Source of the DNA: Leptospira noumeaensis
Lineage (GTDB): Bacteria; Spirochaetota; Leptospiria; Leptospirales; Leptospiraceae
Assembly (NCBI RefSeq): GCF_004770765.1
Contig: NZ_RQFK01000038.1
Location: forward strand, 1-54,323
Direction of reading: 5' to 3'
DNA length: 54,323 bases
Positions 7,985 through 16,180 of this stretch are shown here, in pieces. Position numbers and translations under genes: made by a program. The first letter of the stretch is position 1, and the number at the start of each line of letters is the position of its first letter. Below the pieces are notes generated by a model. The model did not search any database. It was not told where the DNA came from and was given only the letters and a program-made list of their open reading frames with translations.

Positions 7985-8015
7985 TTGACGGAATTTTCCT
8001 TTTTGTACATATAGG
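7966..8015 (+). promoter_or_regulatory. Promoter of initiator copy B
   Basis: ATTATGTCTCATT (7966-7978) is followed by TTGACG (7985-7990) and, after 19 bases, TATAGG (8010-8015). The same arrangement precedes the paralogous gene on the other side of parAB. Here the GTCTCATT half-site has a partner, AATGAGAC, at 7949-7956, making a dyad that copy A lacks. Confidence 0.6.
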
Positions 8016-8093
8016 GTACGTTCGGGTTACACAACCGGACACGGCTCTACCACATTGCCGTAATTGTTCAAACCGGAATTTATAAAAGTTCCG

Positions 8094-8149
8094 AAGGACG
8101 TTCATTAAGAACTTCCAAAATTTCTTTTCTCTGATTTGACCGAAGGTTT
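8094..8149 (+). promoter_or_regulatory. Conserved 5' leader block of initiator copy B
   Basis: The block begins AAGGACGTTCATTAAGAAC, continues CTTCCAAAATTT and ends ACCGAAGGTTT, matching 5413-5466 on the other strand. A short hairpin, CGGAA/TTCCG, precedes it at 8074-8093. The predicted leader from the promoter to the ATG at 8274 is about 250 nt, long for a bacterial gene. This suggests post-transcriptional control of the initiator. Confidence 0.6.
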
Positions 8150-8273
8150 GTTTTTATAAAACAAAAAAAGAAGGTTATTCGGAGTAGGGAAGTTATGCAC
8201 CAAAAGTGCATTGGCAAAAAACCACCAAACGCTCGTAGCCGGAGATGTGTTCGTTTGGCAGAAGGAACCTAAA

Positions 8274-8891
8274 ATGAAAACAAATCGAACAGGAATTTGG
8301 ATTCCCGTTTGGATTGAGAACCTGAACCTTTCTCATAGCCAAACCAAATTATATGCAGAAATTGTCTCCCTACACGACAAAGGCGGATGTTTTGCCTCGA
8401 ATCGTTATTTCGCAGAAGTATTAGGGCTAAAAAATGATACAGTCTCAAGACTCATCGCCTCACTGAAAAAACTAGGCCTACTCGAACAAACTGGCTTCGA
8501 TGGGAGAAGACGATTTTTAAAACCGATCTTTTTGAAGGCATCTGAAAAGAACGCATCTCCAAACACTGAATCCTTGGAAAAAAATCCAATGCAGAAATTG
8601 ACTAAAAGGATGGAAATCACCCAAGTCTCCACTAGCAAAAAATCCAATGCAGGTTGGGATAAAAATGGAGCCTCCTTTAGTAGTACAATAGAGGTACAAA
8701 AAAGAGTACAAAAGAAAAGTTCGTGGGATGAATTTAAAAATTGGAGTGAAAAAACTTTATCTAAGTCCACATATTTTGAAATCGCTTGTTTACCTTCGCC
8801 GGAATCCTTACAAGGCAGTTTGATCTTGATTTGGAAACAATGGTTAGAAACAAAATCGCAACTTTCTCTAGGAAGAATTTCTGTTTCTTAA
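8274..8891 (+). CDS. Winged-helix plasmid replication initiator-like protein, copy B
   Basis: The protein has 205 residues and is paralogous to the product of 4756-5340. It shows 'RTGIWIPVW', 'LYAEIVSLHDKGGCFASN', 'LKNDTVSRLIASLKKLGLL', 'QTGFDGRRRFLKP', then a Lys/Ser/Asn-rich linker and the shared C-terminal block 'WDEFKNWSEKTLSKST'. The ATG at 8274 has AGAAGGA about seven bases upstream and aligns with the paralogue's start. In-frame codons back to a TTG at 8211 are unlikely to be used. It is likely a replication initiator or a copy-number regulator. Whether both copies are active, or one regulates the other, cannot be read from sequence. Confidence 0.72.
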   Translation: MKTNRTGIWIPVWIENLNLSHSQTKLYAEIVSLHDKGGCFASNRYFAEVLGLKNDTVSRLIASLKKLGLLEQTGFDGRRRFLKPIFLKASEKNASPNTESLEKNPMQKLTKRMEITQVSTSKKSNAGWDKNGASFSSTIEVQKRVQKKSSWDEFKNWSEKTLSKSTYFEIACLPSPESLQGSLILIWKQWLETKSQLSLGRISVS

Positions 8892-8953
8892 TTAGTTAAC
8901 CAAATTACAGTATGTTTTTTAGTTCTTAACTTTGTTTGATTAGGGTGGTTACG

Positions 8954-9142
8954 TTGAAAGTTTACAAACATATTAAAACAGGGAATTTTTATTTAAAACT
9001 GGATGAAGCCAAAAACTGTACCAATGCAAATGATGGCCAAAAAATGGTTTTTTACTGCGAATATGGGAAAGAAAATCCAATGAAGTTTGTGAGAGAAATC
9101 TCAGAATTTTTAGAGAAATTTGAGGAAGTGAAACTCTCTTAA
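8954..9142 (+). CDS. Small DUF1653-like protein
   Basis: The protein has about 62 residues, 'MKVYKHIKTGNFY' to 'FLEKFEEVKLS'. The pattern of an early 'YKH..TGNFY', a central 'MVFYCEYG' and a terminal 'FVREISEFLEKFE' resembles the DUF1653 family, which has no assigned function. I favour the TTG at 8954 because AGGGTGG lies about six bases upstream and the family starts at this point. GTG at 8945 or TTG at 8936 would add a few residues. It lies directly downstream of the initiator gene on the same strand, with a 62-base gap. Confidence 0.55.
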   Translation: MKVYKHIKTGNFYLKLDEAKNCTNANDGQKMVFYCEYGKENPMKFVREISEFLEKFEEVKLS

Positions 9143-9166
9143 ATTGGATCGTTTTGATATTAAGGT

Positions 9167-9754
9167 TCAAGTTGCATAACGAAGCATCGTTTCTGCTAAC
9201 TCAATTTGGCTTTGGTTCAATCGTTTGCCTTCGGAAAGTGGAAAATTGGTTTCTAAACTTAAATTACTAAATCCGTGTACGAGAGACCAAGACATGAGTG
9301 CAAAACTCCGGTGGTTTTCTTTTCTCTTTTTGGCTTTCAGGTAAAAACGACAACCATGTACGAGAACTGCATACGATCGCAATTTTGATTGTTTCAATTC
9401 TTTTGATTCTTTTTCTCGTTTTGTTTGGAACATCAGTTTATAATAATTTGGATTTTTAATCGCAAATTGGACATAAACTAATCCCAGTTTGACAAAATAA
9501 CCATCTGGATCCTTGGTATTTTGTGGAACTTTTCTTTGTAAAGACCTAAGTCTATCAAACCCGATGGAAGCTAAAATTTCTAAAACCTCTTCTTTGTCCT
9601 GAAAATGTCTGTAAACTGCCGCATGGGAAACGCCAGAAAGAGTGGCAACCTCTCGTAAGGAAAAATCGGATGCACCTTTTTTCTGTAAAAGTTTGTGACA
9701 AGACCTAATGATTGAATTTTTTAAATCCCCGTGATGGTAAGAGGAGCGTTTCAC
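9167..9754 (-). CDS. TetR-family regulator
   Basis: The protein has 195 residues. The N-terminal TetR DNA-binding domain begins 'YHHGDLKNSII' and has the helix-turn-helix 'FSLREVATLSGVSHAAVYRHF', followed by 'QDKEEVL'. The C-terminal half resembles the ligand domain of YhhQ/WHG-type TetR proteins. The start is GTG, supported by the conserved 'YHHGDL' opening. It is divergent from the thioesterase gene at 9848. Two TetR-like dyads lie in the 93-bp gap, so it most likely represses both itself and the thioesterase. Confidence 0.88.
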   Translation of the reverse strand: MKRSSYHHGDLKNSIIRSCHKLLQKKGASDFSLREVATLSGVSHAAVYRHFQDKEEVLEILASIGFDRLRSLQRKVPQNTKDPDGYFVKLGLVYVQFAIKNPNYYKLMFQTKREKESKELKQSKLRSYAVLVHGCRFYLKAKKRKENHRSFALMSWSLVHGFSNLSLETNFPLSEGKRLNQSQIELAETMLRYAT

Positions 9755-9774
9755 AGTATAAATTTTTAAAATAA

Positions 9775-9831
9775 GTTACCATTGGCAACATTTTTATTGA
9801 AATAAAAACAAATAATGTTACTCTTGGTAAC
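9775..9831. promoter_or_regulatory. Paired TetR operators in the divergent control region
   Basis: Two 15-bp imperfect dyads of the same kind occur, GTTACCATTGGCAAC at 9775-9789 and GTTACTCTTGGTAAC at 9817-9831, 42 bp apart centre to centre (four helical turns). They lie between divergent genes. The left one is close to the TetR start, the right one close to the thioesterase ribosome binding site, so each gene would have its own operator. Confidence 0.7.
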
Positions 9832-9847
9832 ATATGGAGGTTGTTTT

Positions 9848-10321
9848 ATGCAAACGCTCACAACCGAAGAAACTCAAAAAATCTTAGAAGAAATGACTGT
9901 AAATTTTAATCATGGCGGAAGAAAAATCACAGTTCCACCTCCCATCTTTGTAGCTATGAATGCGGAGATCATTTCCTACACAAAAGGGAAAAGTATTACT
10001 GTTTCATTTCCAGTTACGGAAGACCAAACAAATCCCATGGGAATGATGCAAGGTGGTGTGATTGCGGCAGCATTTGATAATGCTTTTGGGCCCTTAAGTT
10101 ACCTTGTGGCAAAACGCCCAACAACGACAATCGATATGAATATCCAATACATTCGAGGAGTGGCAGTGGGGCAGAAGGTCATTGTGACTGCAACCGTGGA
10201 AGCAAAAGGATTTTCAACCATTCATATGGTAGGGGAGATGCGAACAGAAAAGGACAAACTATTGTCTACGGCGACAACGAATCTTTTGATTCTAAAAATT
10301 CCAAGTGGGGCAGGAGAATAA
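9848..10321 (+). CDS. PaaI-type hotdog thioesterase
   Basis: The protein has 157 residues and a hotdog-fold acyl-CoA thioesterase pattern: 'NPMGMMQGGVIAAAFDNAFGPL', then 'TTTIDMNIQYIRGVAVGQKV'. In many PaaI-like enzymes the central motif is HGG; here it is QGG, while the helix Asp (in 'FDNAFG') is kept. The ATG at 9848 follows GGAGG by seven bases. The gene is probably controlled by the divergent TetR protein and may respond to acyl-CoA or fatty acids. The natural substrate is unknown. Confidence 0.82.
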   Translation: MQTLTTEETQKILEEMTVNFNHGGRKITVPPPIFVAMNAEIISYTKGKSITVSFPVTEDQTNPMGMMQGGVIAAAFDNAFGPLSYLVAKRPTTTIDMNIQYIRGVAVGQKVIVTATVEAKGFSTIHMVGEMRTEKDKLLSTATTNLLILKIPSGAGE

Positions 10322-10325
10322 AGGG

Positions 10326-10970
10326 TTAGTTTTTGTAATCGTATCTTTCTAAAACCATTTCAATGATCGTCGGTGTACATGTCGTTGTATCATTGAAATG
10401 TTGGCTCATAATGACACCATGTAGAAATGTTTTAATAAGGATCATTTCCTTATCTGGTTCTTTAACTCCATAAGATCGGAATCTTTCTCGCATTGCCTCT
10501 TTGAAAGGGGCAAACCTTCTTTCCACGTTTTCTAACATCTTTTTCGAAAGAGAAACCGAACCCGGTTGGAAAAGGCAGACAGAAATCAAAACCATAGTTT
10601 TTCTTTCTTCTTTCGCAAATTGAATGGACCTGTTAAAAAATTCCCGGACATATTCTTTGGCAGAAAGGTTTGGTGGAATATTGTTATAAAACTTTTCTTG
10701 TTTGGCGAGGTGACTATCGATGATTTGTTCAAAAATTTGGTTTTTGCTTTTGAAATAATTATAAGCAAGGCCCTTGGAAATTTTGGCATGATTAGCAATC
10801 ATTTCCATGGTGGTTTGAGAAAACCCATGTTTTGCGAACAAGGCGATTGCTGAGGATAGAATCCGTTCAATGGATTTTTCCCTTGCCTGTTGTTTTTTGT
10901 TCTCTGACTTTTGTGATGACTTTATGGGCACTGACCTTACCGTTCTGGTACTTTCGATTTTCGCAAACAC
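10326..10970 (-). CDS. TetR-family regulator
   Basis: The protein has up to 214 residues. A basic, poorly ordered N-terminal extension of about 30 residues precedes a standard TetR domain: 'ILSSAIALFAKHGFSQTTM', 'IANHAKISKGLAYNYFKSKNQIF'. The annotated start is GTG. Another in-frame GTG at 10931 would remove 13 residues, and the choice is unsure. It is convergent with the thioesterase (gap 4 bases) and divergent from ppnP. I found no clear dyad in the 77-bp gap to ppnP, so its target is unknown. Confidence 0.85.
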   Translation of the reverse strand: MFAKIESTRTVRSVPIKSSQKSENKKQQAREKSIERILSSAIALFAKHGFSQTTMEMIANHAKISKGLAYNYFKSKNQIFEQIIDSHLAKQEKFYNNIPPNLSAKEYVREFFNRSIQFAKEERKTMVLISVCLFQPGSVSLSKKMLENVERRFAPFKEAMRERFRSYGVKEPDKEMILIKTFLHGVIMSQHFNDTTTCTPTIIEMVLERYDYKN

Positions 10971-11047
10971 TTTTTAGTCAAAAACCGAAGAGATAGGGGA
11001 TTTGGAATTCACTTGGAAGCCTGGAGACTATCCAGTTTTTGGTCAGT

Positions 11048-11359
11048 ATGAGCTCATTTGTATCAGTAACTGTACTAAAACCTGCCAATATCTATTTCAA
11101 TGGAAACGTAACCAGTCGGACGATCCTCTTTGCAAACGGAGAGAAAAAAACCTTGGGAATTATGATGCCGGGTGAATATGAATTTGGAACCGACCAGAAA
11201 GAAATTATGGAAATCCAATCTGGCAAACTTTCCGTATTATTACCAGGATCCGAAACATGGCTTCAAATCGACGGTCAGTCTGAATTTGAAGTCCCTGCTG
11301 GATCCAAGTTCAAACTAAAAGTCCAAACAGTAACAGACTACTGTTGTTCTTACGTTTGA
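11048..11359 (+). CDS. ppnP: Pyrimidine/purine nucleoside phosphorylase PpnP
   Basis: The protein has 103 residues, one small cupin domain of the PpnP (formerly DUF1255/YaiE) family: 'ANIYFNGNVTSRTI', 'KTLGIMMPGEYEFGT', 'EIMEIQSGKLSVLLPG', 'FEVPAGSKFKLKV', ending 'DYCCSYV'. Members split many nucleosides with phosphate into base and ribose-1-phosphate. The ATG at 11048 is preferred over an in-frame TTG nine bases upstream. The ribosome binding site is weak. Its last ten bases overlap the convergent DUF1508 gene. Confidence 0.9.
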   Translation: MSSFVSVTVLKPANIYFNGNVTSRTILFANGEKKTLGIMMPGEYEFGTDQKEIMEIQSGKLSVLLPGSETWLQIDGQSEFEVPAGSKFKLKVQTVTDYCCSYV

Positions 11360-11529
11360 TCTACGATTTCCGCAGATGCGGCATTAGTTTTTATTGAATT
11401 AATGCCGTTTTCGCAAGCTTGTTTAGAAGAATAACCTTCACTTGATGCAATGATTTCCCCATTTCCTGCTTTTAAGCGGAATCGGAATTCTCCTGATTTG
11501 TCTTTATAAATTTCAAATTTTGCTGACAT
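11350..11529 (-). CDS. YegP/DUF1508-family small protein
   Basis: The protein has 59 residues, a single DUF1508 unit: 'FEIYKDKSGEFRFRLKAGNG', 'IIASSEGYSSKQACENGINS', then a short acidic tail. E. coli YegP carries two such units. The ATG at 11529 has AAGGAG about seven bases upstream, and the start eight codons earlier lacks one. The family has no settled function. It overlaps ppnP tail to tail by ten bases. Confidence 0.88.
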   Translation of the reverse strand: MSAKFEIYKDKSGEFRFRLKAGNGEIIASSEGYSSKQACENGINSIKTNAASAEIVDQT

Positions 11530-11662
11530 AAATCTATCTCCTTGATTTGCCAAAACTATCAGCTCTTTAGGGATTTTGGCAATACGTTTTCTTTATAATT
11601 TCAATTTTGAATTTCGCGAACGCTTAGGTTCAGAACATTGGCATTAGACCCGTTACACGCCC

Positions 11663-13534
11663 ATGATCCCACTCGGCAGAATTAAATTATTTCTTTTGAT
11701 TTTTGTTTTTCTGTCTTGTGGAACTAAAATTCCAGAACGCCCACTCATCCAATACACCTTTGAATCCAAATCATTAGAGCAGGTCATGTCAGGATCCGCA
11801 GTTTGGTCAAAAGCGCATGAATTAAAATATAACTTTGGGTATTGGAAACCTTCTGTTTGGGTGAAATTTGATTTGATCAATCCTGATCCTGAAGTCCGTG
11901 ATTGTATTCTTGAATTAGAAGCACCTTGGGTCGACAGTGTTTTGTTAGGTTGGGAAGAGGATGGAAAGTTAGTTCAAAAACAATTTGATGGTTTCCGTTC
12001 CTTTGAAAATAGAGAAATCCAACACAGAAATCCAGTTTATCGATTCACTTTGAAACCATTGGAAACCAAAACTATTTACGCAAGGATACAAAACTCAGGA
12101 ATCTTAAGCGCTCCTTTTAGAGTTTGGAGGCTCAATTCATTTTTTGATCGAATGGAAAGAGATTACATTGCGAATGGTGCTTACTTTGGGATTATCTTTG
12201 CTTTGTTTTTATATAATCTTTTGATCTATGTGAGTGTTCGGGAAAGAGCCTATGTATATTATTGTTTGTATTTAGCTACCTTAGCGATTAATTATTCTCT
12301 CCTTGGCGGGTTTTTTAAGCAGATGATTTTTCCTGATTTAAATATGTCTGTTAAACCTTATCTTTACGTTTCCGTAAATGCTTCGTTAACGTTTGTCGGA
12401 CTTTTTTCTCTGACTTTTTTAAATCTAAAAAATATAAATCCGTTTTTACATCGTTTGATTCTTTTGAGTGTGGCTGCTTTTGGAGCCATGGCTGTTTTTT
12501 CATTCATCATCCCTCATAATTGGATTGAAGTTTCTTTTATTTATACTTTTCCATATATTTTTCTATTACTTATGTCTGCCGGTGCTTATTCCTATATCAA
12601 AGGTGTTAAGTCTTCCTTGTTTTTTCTCTTTGCTTGGGTTACACTTTTTGTGGGTGTTATTTTTGATTCTTTAACAAAAGCATCTTTAATTCCTTCTACC
12701 ACTTTCGGTCGTTACGGTGTTCAAATCGGAACCGCTTTGGAAGTAATTCTATTTTCTTTGGCCCTTGGTAGAAGGTTGCGTTTTTTACTAGAAGAAAATC
12801 TCCTTGCACAAGGCCAACTAACCACAATTAAGAAGGATTTGGAAACTGCGCGAAAAATCCAAATGAGGATTCTTCCTGACACAGTACCCAAAAATCAAAA
12901 ATTGTCTATGGTCGTCTCTTACCAACCTCTGTACGATGTAGGGGGGGATTTTTATGATTATTTTGAGTTTTCTGAAGGGTTTGGTTTGGTCATTGCCGAT
13001 GTGACAGGTCACGGTGTGAGTGCTGCTCTCGACTCATCCACAGTAAAGATTGCATTTCGAAATGCGAAAGAATTTAAAGAGTCCCCGAAAGATTTGATTG
13101 GTGCGATGAATCGTTTTCTCTGTACAAGTTTGAATGCTCGTTTTGTCAGTGCTGCGTATTTTTATATAGATTTTAAACGGATGAAGTTATGTTTTTCTTC
13201 GGCAGGAAATCCTCCGTTTATCCTGATTCGTAATAGAGAAATAGAATCATTTGAATGTCCAGGGCTTCTTTTGGGTGTTAGGCCTAATTTTTCTTATGAA
13301 CAAAAAGAAGTTAGTTTGGAGAAAGGGGATAGGCTTCTTTTTTTTACTGATGGTTTATACGAAAATTTAAGACCAGAAGAAGAACCCGAAACCATTCTGT
13401 TTCCTGAGATCCAACCTTTGGTCGATTTGCGCCAAGAATTGTTTCATTTAAATTTAATGAACAAGTTGTCCGAAATGAGACAAAGTTCAAAAGATGACAT
13501 CACCTTGGTGTCCATTGATTTAACAAAGAATTAG
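11663..13534 (+). CDS. 7TM-DISM sensor with SpoIIE-type PP2C phosphatase
   Basis: The protein has 623 residues. A hydrophobic leader with lipobox-like 'FVFLSCG' suggests a lipoprotein or a first membrane anchor. Residues 40-160 form a 7TMR-DISM extracellular sensing domain. Seven hydrophobic segments follow (about 170-370), then a short coiled linker and a SpoIIE/PP2C domain (about 400-620) with 'YDVGGDFYDYF', 'IADVTGHGVSAAL' and 'LLFFTDGLYE'. Metal-binding aspartates are present. Such proteins dephosphorylate anti-anti-sigma factors in response to an outside signal; no such partner lies nearby. Together with the kinase 87 bp downstream it may form a signalling pair, which is inferred from adjacency only. 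Confidence 0.88.
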   Translation: MIPLGRIKLFLLIFVFLSCGTKIPERPLIQYTFESKSLEQVMSGSAVWSKAHELKYNFGYWKPSVWVKFDLINPDPEVRDCILELEAPWVDSVLLGWEEDGKLVQKQFDGFRSFENREIQHRNPVYRFTLKPLETKTIYARIQNSGILSAPFRVWRLNSFFDRMERDYIANGAYFGIIFALFLYNLLIYVSVRERAYVYYCLYLATLAINYSLLGGFFKQMIFPDLNMSVKPYLYVSVNASLTFVGLFSLTFLNLKNINPFLHRLILLSVAAFGAMAVFSFIIPHNWIEVSFIYTFPYIFLLLMSAGAYSYIKGVKSSLFFLFAWVTLFVGVIFDSLTKASLIPSTTFGRYGVQIGTALEVILFSLALGRRLRFLLEENLLAQGQLTTIKKDLETARKIQMRILPDTVPKNQKLSMVVSYQPLYDVGGDFYDYFEFSEGFGLVIADVTGHGVSAALDSSTVKIAFRNAKEFKESPKDLIGAMNRFLCTSLNARFVSAAYFYIDFKRMKLCFSSAGNPPFILIRNREIESFECPGLLLGVRPNFSYEQKEVSLEKGDRLLFFTDGLYENLRPEEEPETILFPEIQPLVDLRQELFHLNLMNKLSEMRQSSKDDITLVSIDLTKN

Positions 13535-13621
13535 GAGTATGGCGCCCACTAGTTCTCTGTTTTTTAATTGAATTAAATTCTTGCTAAAGAAACTGAAATC
13601 GTATTCAATTACCTGCTATCC

Positions 13622-15148
13622 ATGTTGAATTCTCTCTATTCATTTATTAGGAATAACACGATTTATATTGGGGTCATAACTTTTTGTTTTTTGCCTCTTC
13701 TGCTAGTTGGTACATTCCCGGATACTCTTTATAGAGAATATGAAATTGGATATTTTTTAATTTTTCATAATGTAACAGAAATTTTTAGCGTGATCGTTTC
13801 TTTTTCGATTTTTGGGCTCGGTTACTATTCCTATTCCCAAAGCAAAAACTCTCATACATTGTTTTTGGGAATAGGTTTTCTCGTTGTTGGTTTGGTAGAT
13901 TTTATGCATGCACTTGGTTATAAGGGGATGCCTGATTTCGTTACTCCCAACTCCGGTAATAAATCATCGCAGTTCTGGATATTCTCTAGGCTAGTCACCG
14001 CAATTATCTTGTTTGTTGCCATTTACATCAAACCAAACGAAAAGTATAAACTAATCCGTGAAAGAGTTTTAATTTCTCTGGGGCTTTTGCTCGTATCTAT
14101 TATATTTCTTTTGGTAATATTTTTCCACGATTGGATACCAACAACTTATGAGCAGGGAAGGGGATTAACTTCGTTTAAAAAAAATACAGAATATGTGATC
14201 ATGGCGATACTTTGTATTTCTTTGGTGATGTACAAAAGAGCAAATTTTTATACTTCCAAAAAACAACTTCAATATTATTTATCTGCTTTTATTGTCTGTA
14301 TATTTAGTGAGATGGTTTTTGCTGTATACACTAGTGTTTATGATGTTTATAATGTAATAGGGCATATTTATAAAATCGGTGCATTTTATTTAATTTATAA
14401 GGCGGTATTTCTTGCTGCAATCAATGAACCATACGAAAAACTCATTGAAACCAACCAACTACTCTCAAAGGAAATTGAGGAAAATAAGTTATATGCAGAG
14501 ATGATTCAAAAATCTTTGCGAGAAAAAGAAAATTTAATCGGCGAAATATTTCATAGAACAAAAAATTCCATTCAATTGGTAAGATCCATCTTAATGATGC
14601 AGGCATCTGACTTTCCTGATGATAAAAATATACAATCCATCGTAGAAGATACTTCTATAAAAATCCAAACCATGTCATTGGTTCATGACCACTTGTATGC
14701 AAATAAAGATTTAAGTGAAATTCGGGTTTCTGATTATTTACAATCACTTGTTGAAATGGTTAAGCAATCATTCCCAACTTCTGGAATCAAAATCAACATT
14801 CATTTTGAAGTAGAGGAAGGTGTTTTGCTTTTGGATACCGCGGTTCCGCTCGGACTTGTATTTACGGAATTACTATCGAATAGTTTTAAGTATGCTTTCC
14901 CGGAAAAATCTGTTGGTGATATTTCAATTCGATTTTCATTTGAGGGGAATACTTGTCATTTTGGATATAGTGATAATGGAATTGGATTTCCAAATGGGTT
15001 TGAATCAATGAAACATAAAAAATTGGGTCTGAATTTGGCAAAGATCATCGCAGAAAAACAAATGGGAGGAACCTTGGACATTGATGGTGCCCAAGGGTTT
15101 CAGTTAAATTTACGTTTTCCTAATGATTTATACAAAAGAAGGGTTTAG
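13622..15148 (+). CDS. MASE3 membrane sensor histidine kinase (HisKA_2)
   Basis: The protein has 508 residues. The N-terminal 260 form a multi-pass MASE3-type sensor, recognised by 'LVVGLVDFMHALGYKGMP'. A coiled segment leads to a HisKA_2 dimerisation domain, 'EIFHRTKNSIQLV', with H311 as the likely phosphorylated residue. The HATPase domain has 'LGLVFTELLSNSFKYAF' (N box) and 'YSDNGIGFP' (G1 box). There is no receiver domain and no cognate response regulator beside it. Its last 21 bases overlap the convergent hmuS gene. Confidence 0.88.
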   Translation: MLNSLYSFIRNNTIYIGVITFCFLPLLLVGTFPDTLYREYEIGYFLIFHNVTEIFSVIVSFSIFGLGYYSYSQSKNSHTLFLGIGFLVVGLVDFMHALGYKGMPDFVTPNSGNKSSQFWIFSRLVTAIILFVAIYIKPNEKYKLIRERVLISLGLLLVSIIFLLVIFFHDWIPTTYEQGRGLTSFKKNTEYVIMAILCISLVMYKRANFYTSKKQLQYYLSAFIVCIFSEMVFAVYTSVYDVYNVIGHIYKIGAFYLIYKAVFLAAINEPYEKLIETNQLLSKEIEENKLYAEMIQKSLREKENLIGEIFHRTKNSIQLVRSILMMQASDFPDDKNIQSIVEDTSIKIQTMSLVHDHLYANKDLSEIRVSDYLQSLVEMVKQSFPTSGIKINIHFEVEEGVLLLDTAVPLGLVFTELLSNSFKYAFPEKSVGDISIRFSFEGNTCHFGYSDNGIGFPNGFESMKHKKLGLNLAKIIAEKQMGGTLDIDGAQGFQLNLRFPNDLYKRRV

Positions 15149-16180
15149 TTCTTCGTTTTTGTTTAAATACTCTCGTGAAAGTTGGAACCAAAGATTGGAT
15201 TGTGGGATTCCTGGTTTTCTTTTTCCAAACATTTGTAAAATCAAGTTCCCTTCGTTATCAAATACTTCCACAGAAGAAACAAGTCCATCTCTGGTTGGTT
15301 TATCGACAATATAAACAGACTCGATTCTATCGGTTCTTAAGTGAAGATTGAATTCAGGATCTAATACATTGAACCATGGGCCCATAGGTTCTAATTTTTG
15401 AATTTTCCCTGTATGGATTTGGATCATACCGGGATTCCCAACAAAAATCATAACATCTAGATCACGTTTACTTGATTCCATCATCAGGCTTAAAAAATTT
15501 TCGGTAGAAATTTTGAACGAAAATTTACCATTTGCGACTTTAAGAGAATATTCGCGTGAGTATTTATATTTTCTAAGCAAAGAAAAGAAGTCATGTGTGT
15601 CTTCGAGTTTACTCCATGCATCTAAAAAGTCTGGAATTACTTTTGGGTCATCGGTTTCCGTTTTGGTGATTGTTTCAATGATTGGGTTTGTAAACTTTTG
15701 GGTTTCGTCAACAAATTGAGCTTTTAGTTTTTCCCAGCCATCAACTGCCGACTTATCCGTTTGGTAGATTTTATGTACGGCTTCTCCTCTTTTATCAAAA
15801 AATTGGAAACTGCGCTGGAAGCCATTTTCTTTTGGTTCTTCGACATAAAAACCATATTTCCAATCTTTTAGAAAGATACGAAGGTCAATGTCTTCTCCAA
15901 CAGCCAGTGCGGTTTGTCCGTTGACAGATACATTGTTGTAAATTCCTTTTCTTTCGTGAACACAAGATTCGTTTCTAGTGAGTGCCATCACATAACCGAG
16001 ACTTGTCGTATTGACTAAAAAATTTGCAAAATCTGGTTTGAGTAATTTAGCAGTTTTACCAATTTTTGTTGCAAGTAATTCTGCTTCGCTTACCTTTAAA
16101 TGTTTTGCCGCATCGCGGATCCTGAGTTTGGGCATTTCTTTCGTAAGATTTTCCCATTGTTGTTTTAAGTTTTCATTCAT
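15128..16180 (-). CDS. hmuS: Haem-trafficking/degrading protein HmuS (HemS/ChuS family)
   Basis: The protein has 350 residues and is full length for the two-domain HemS/ChuS/PhuS family (about 340-355). It shows the N-terminal 'LRIRDAAKHLKVSEAELLA' and the haem-ligand region 'EDTHDFFSLLRKY', whose His aligns with the known haem-binding His of HemS and PhuS. The second half has 'FVGNPGMIQIHTGKI' and 'WFNVLDPEFNLHLR'. It is cytoplasmic and receives imported haem, degrading it or passing it to an oxygenase. It is the last gene of the hmuTUVS operon and overlaps hmuV by ATGA. Confidence 0.92.
   Translation of the reverse strand: MNENLKQQWENLTKEMPKLRIRDAAKHLKVSEAELLATKIGKTAKLLKPDFANFLVNTTSLGYVMALTRNESCVHERKGIYNNVSVNGQTALAVGEDIDLRIFLKDWKYGFYVEEPKENGFQRSFQFFDKRGEAVHKIYQTDKSAVDGWEKLKAQFVDETQKFTNPIIETITKTETDDPKVIPDFLDAWSKLEDTHDFFSLLRKYKYSREYSLKVANGKFSFKISTENFLSLMMESSKRDLDVMIFVGNPGMIQIHTGKIQKLEPMGPWFNVLDPEFNLHLRTDRIESVYIVDKPTRDGLVSSVEVFDNEGNLILQMFGKRKPGIPQSNLWFQLSREYLNKNEELNPSFV

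Noticed and set aside
8193..8201. TTATGCACC as a DnaA box near initiator copy B
   Set aside because: It is a single near-match with no cluster and inside the initiator leader; not enough to call an origin.
8936..9142. Small gene after initiator copy B as part of a toxin-antitoxin pair
   Set aside because: It fits a DUF1653-like pattern, and no partner gene of toxin or antitoxin type is adjacent.
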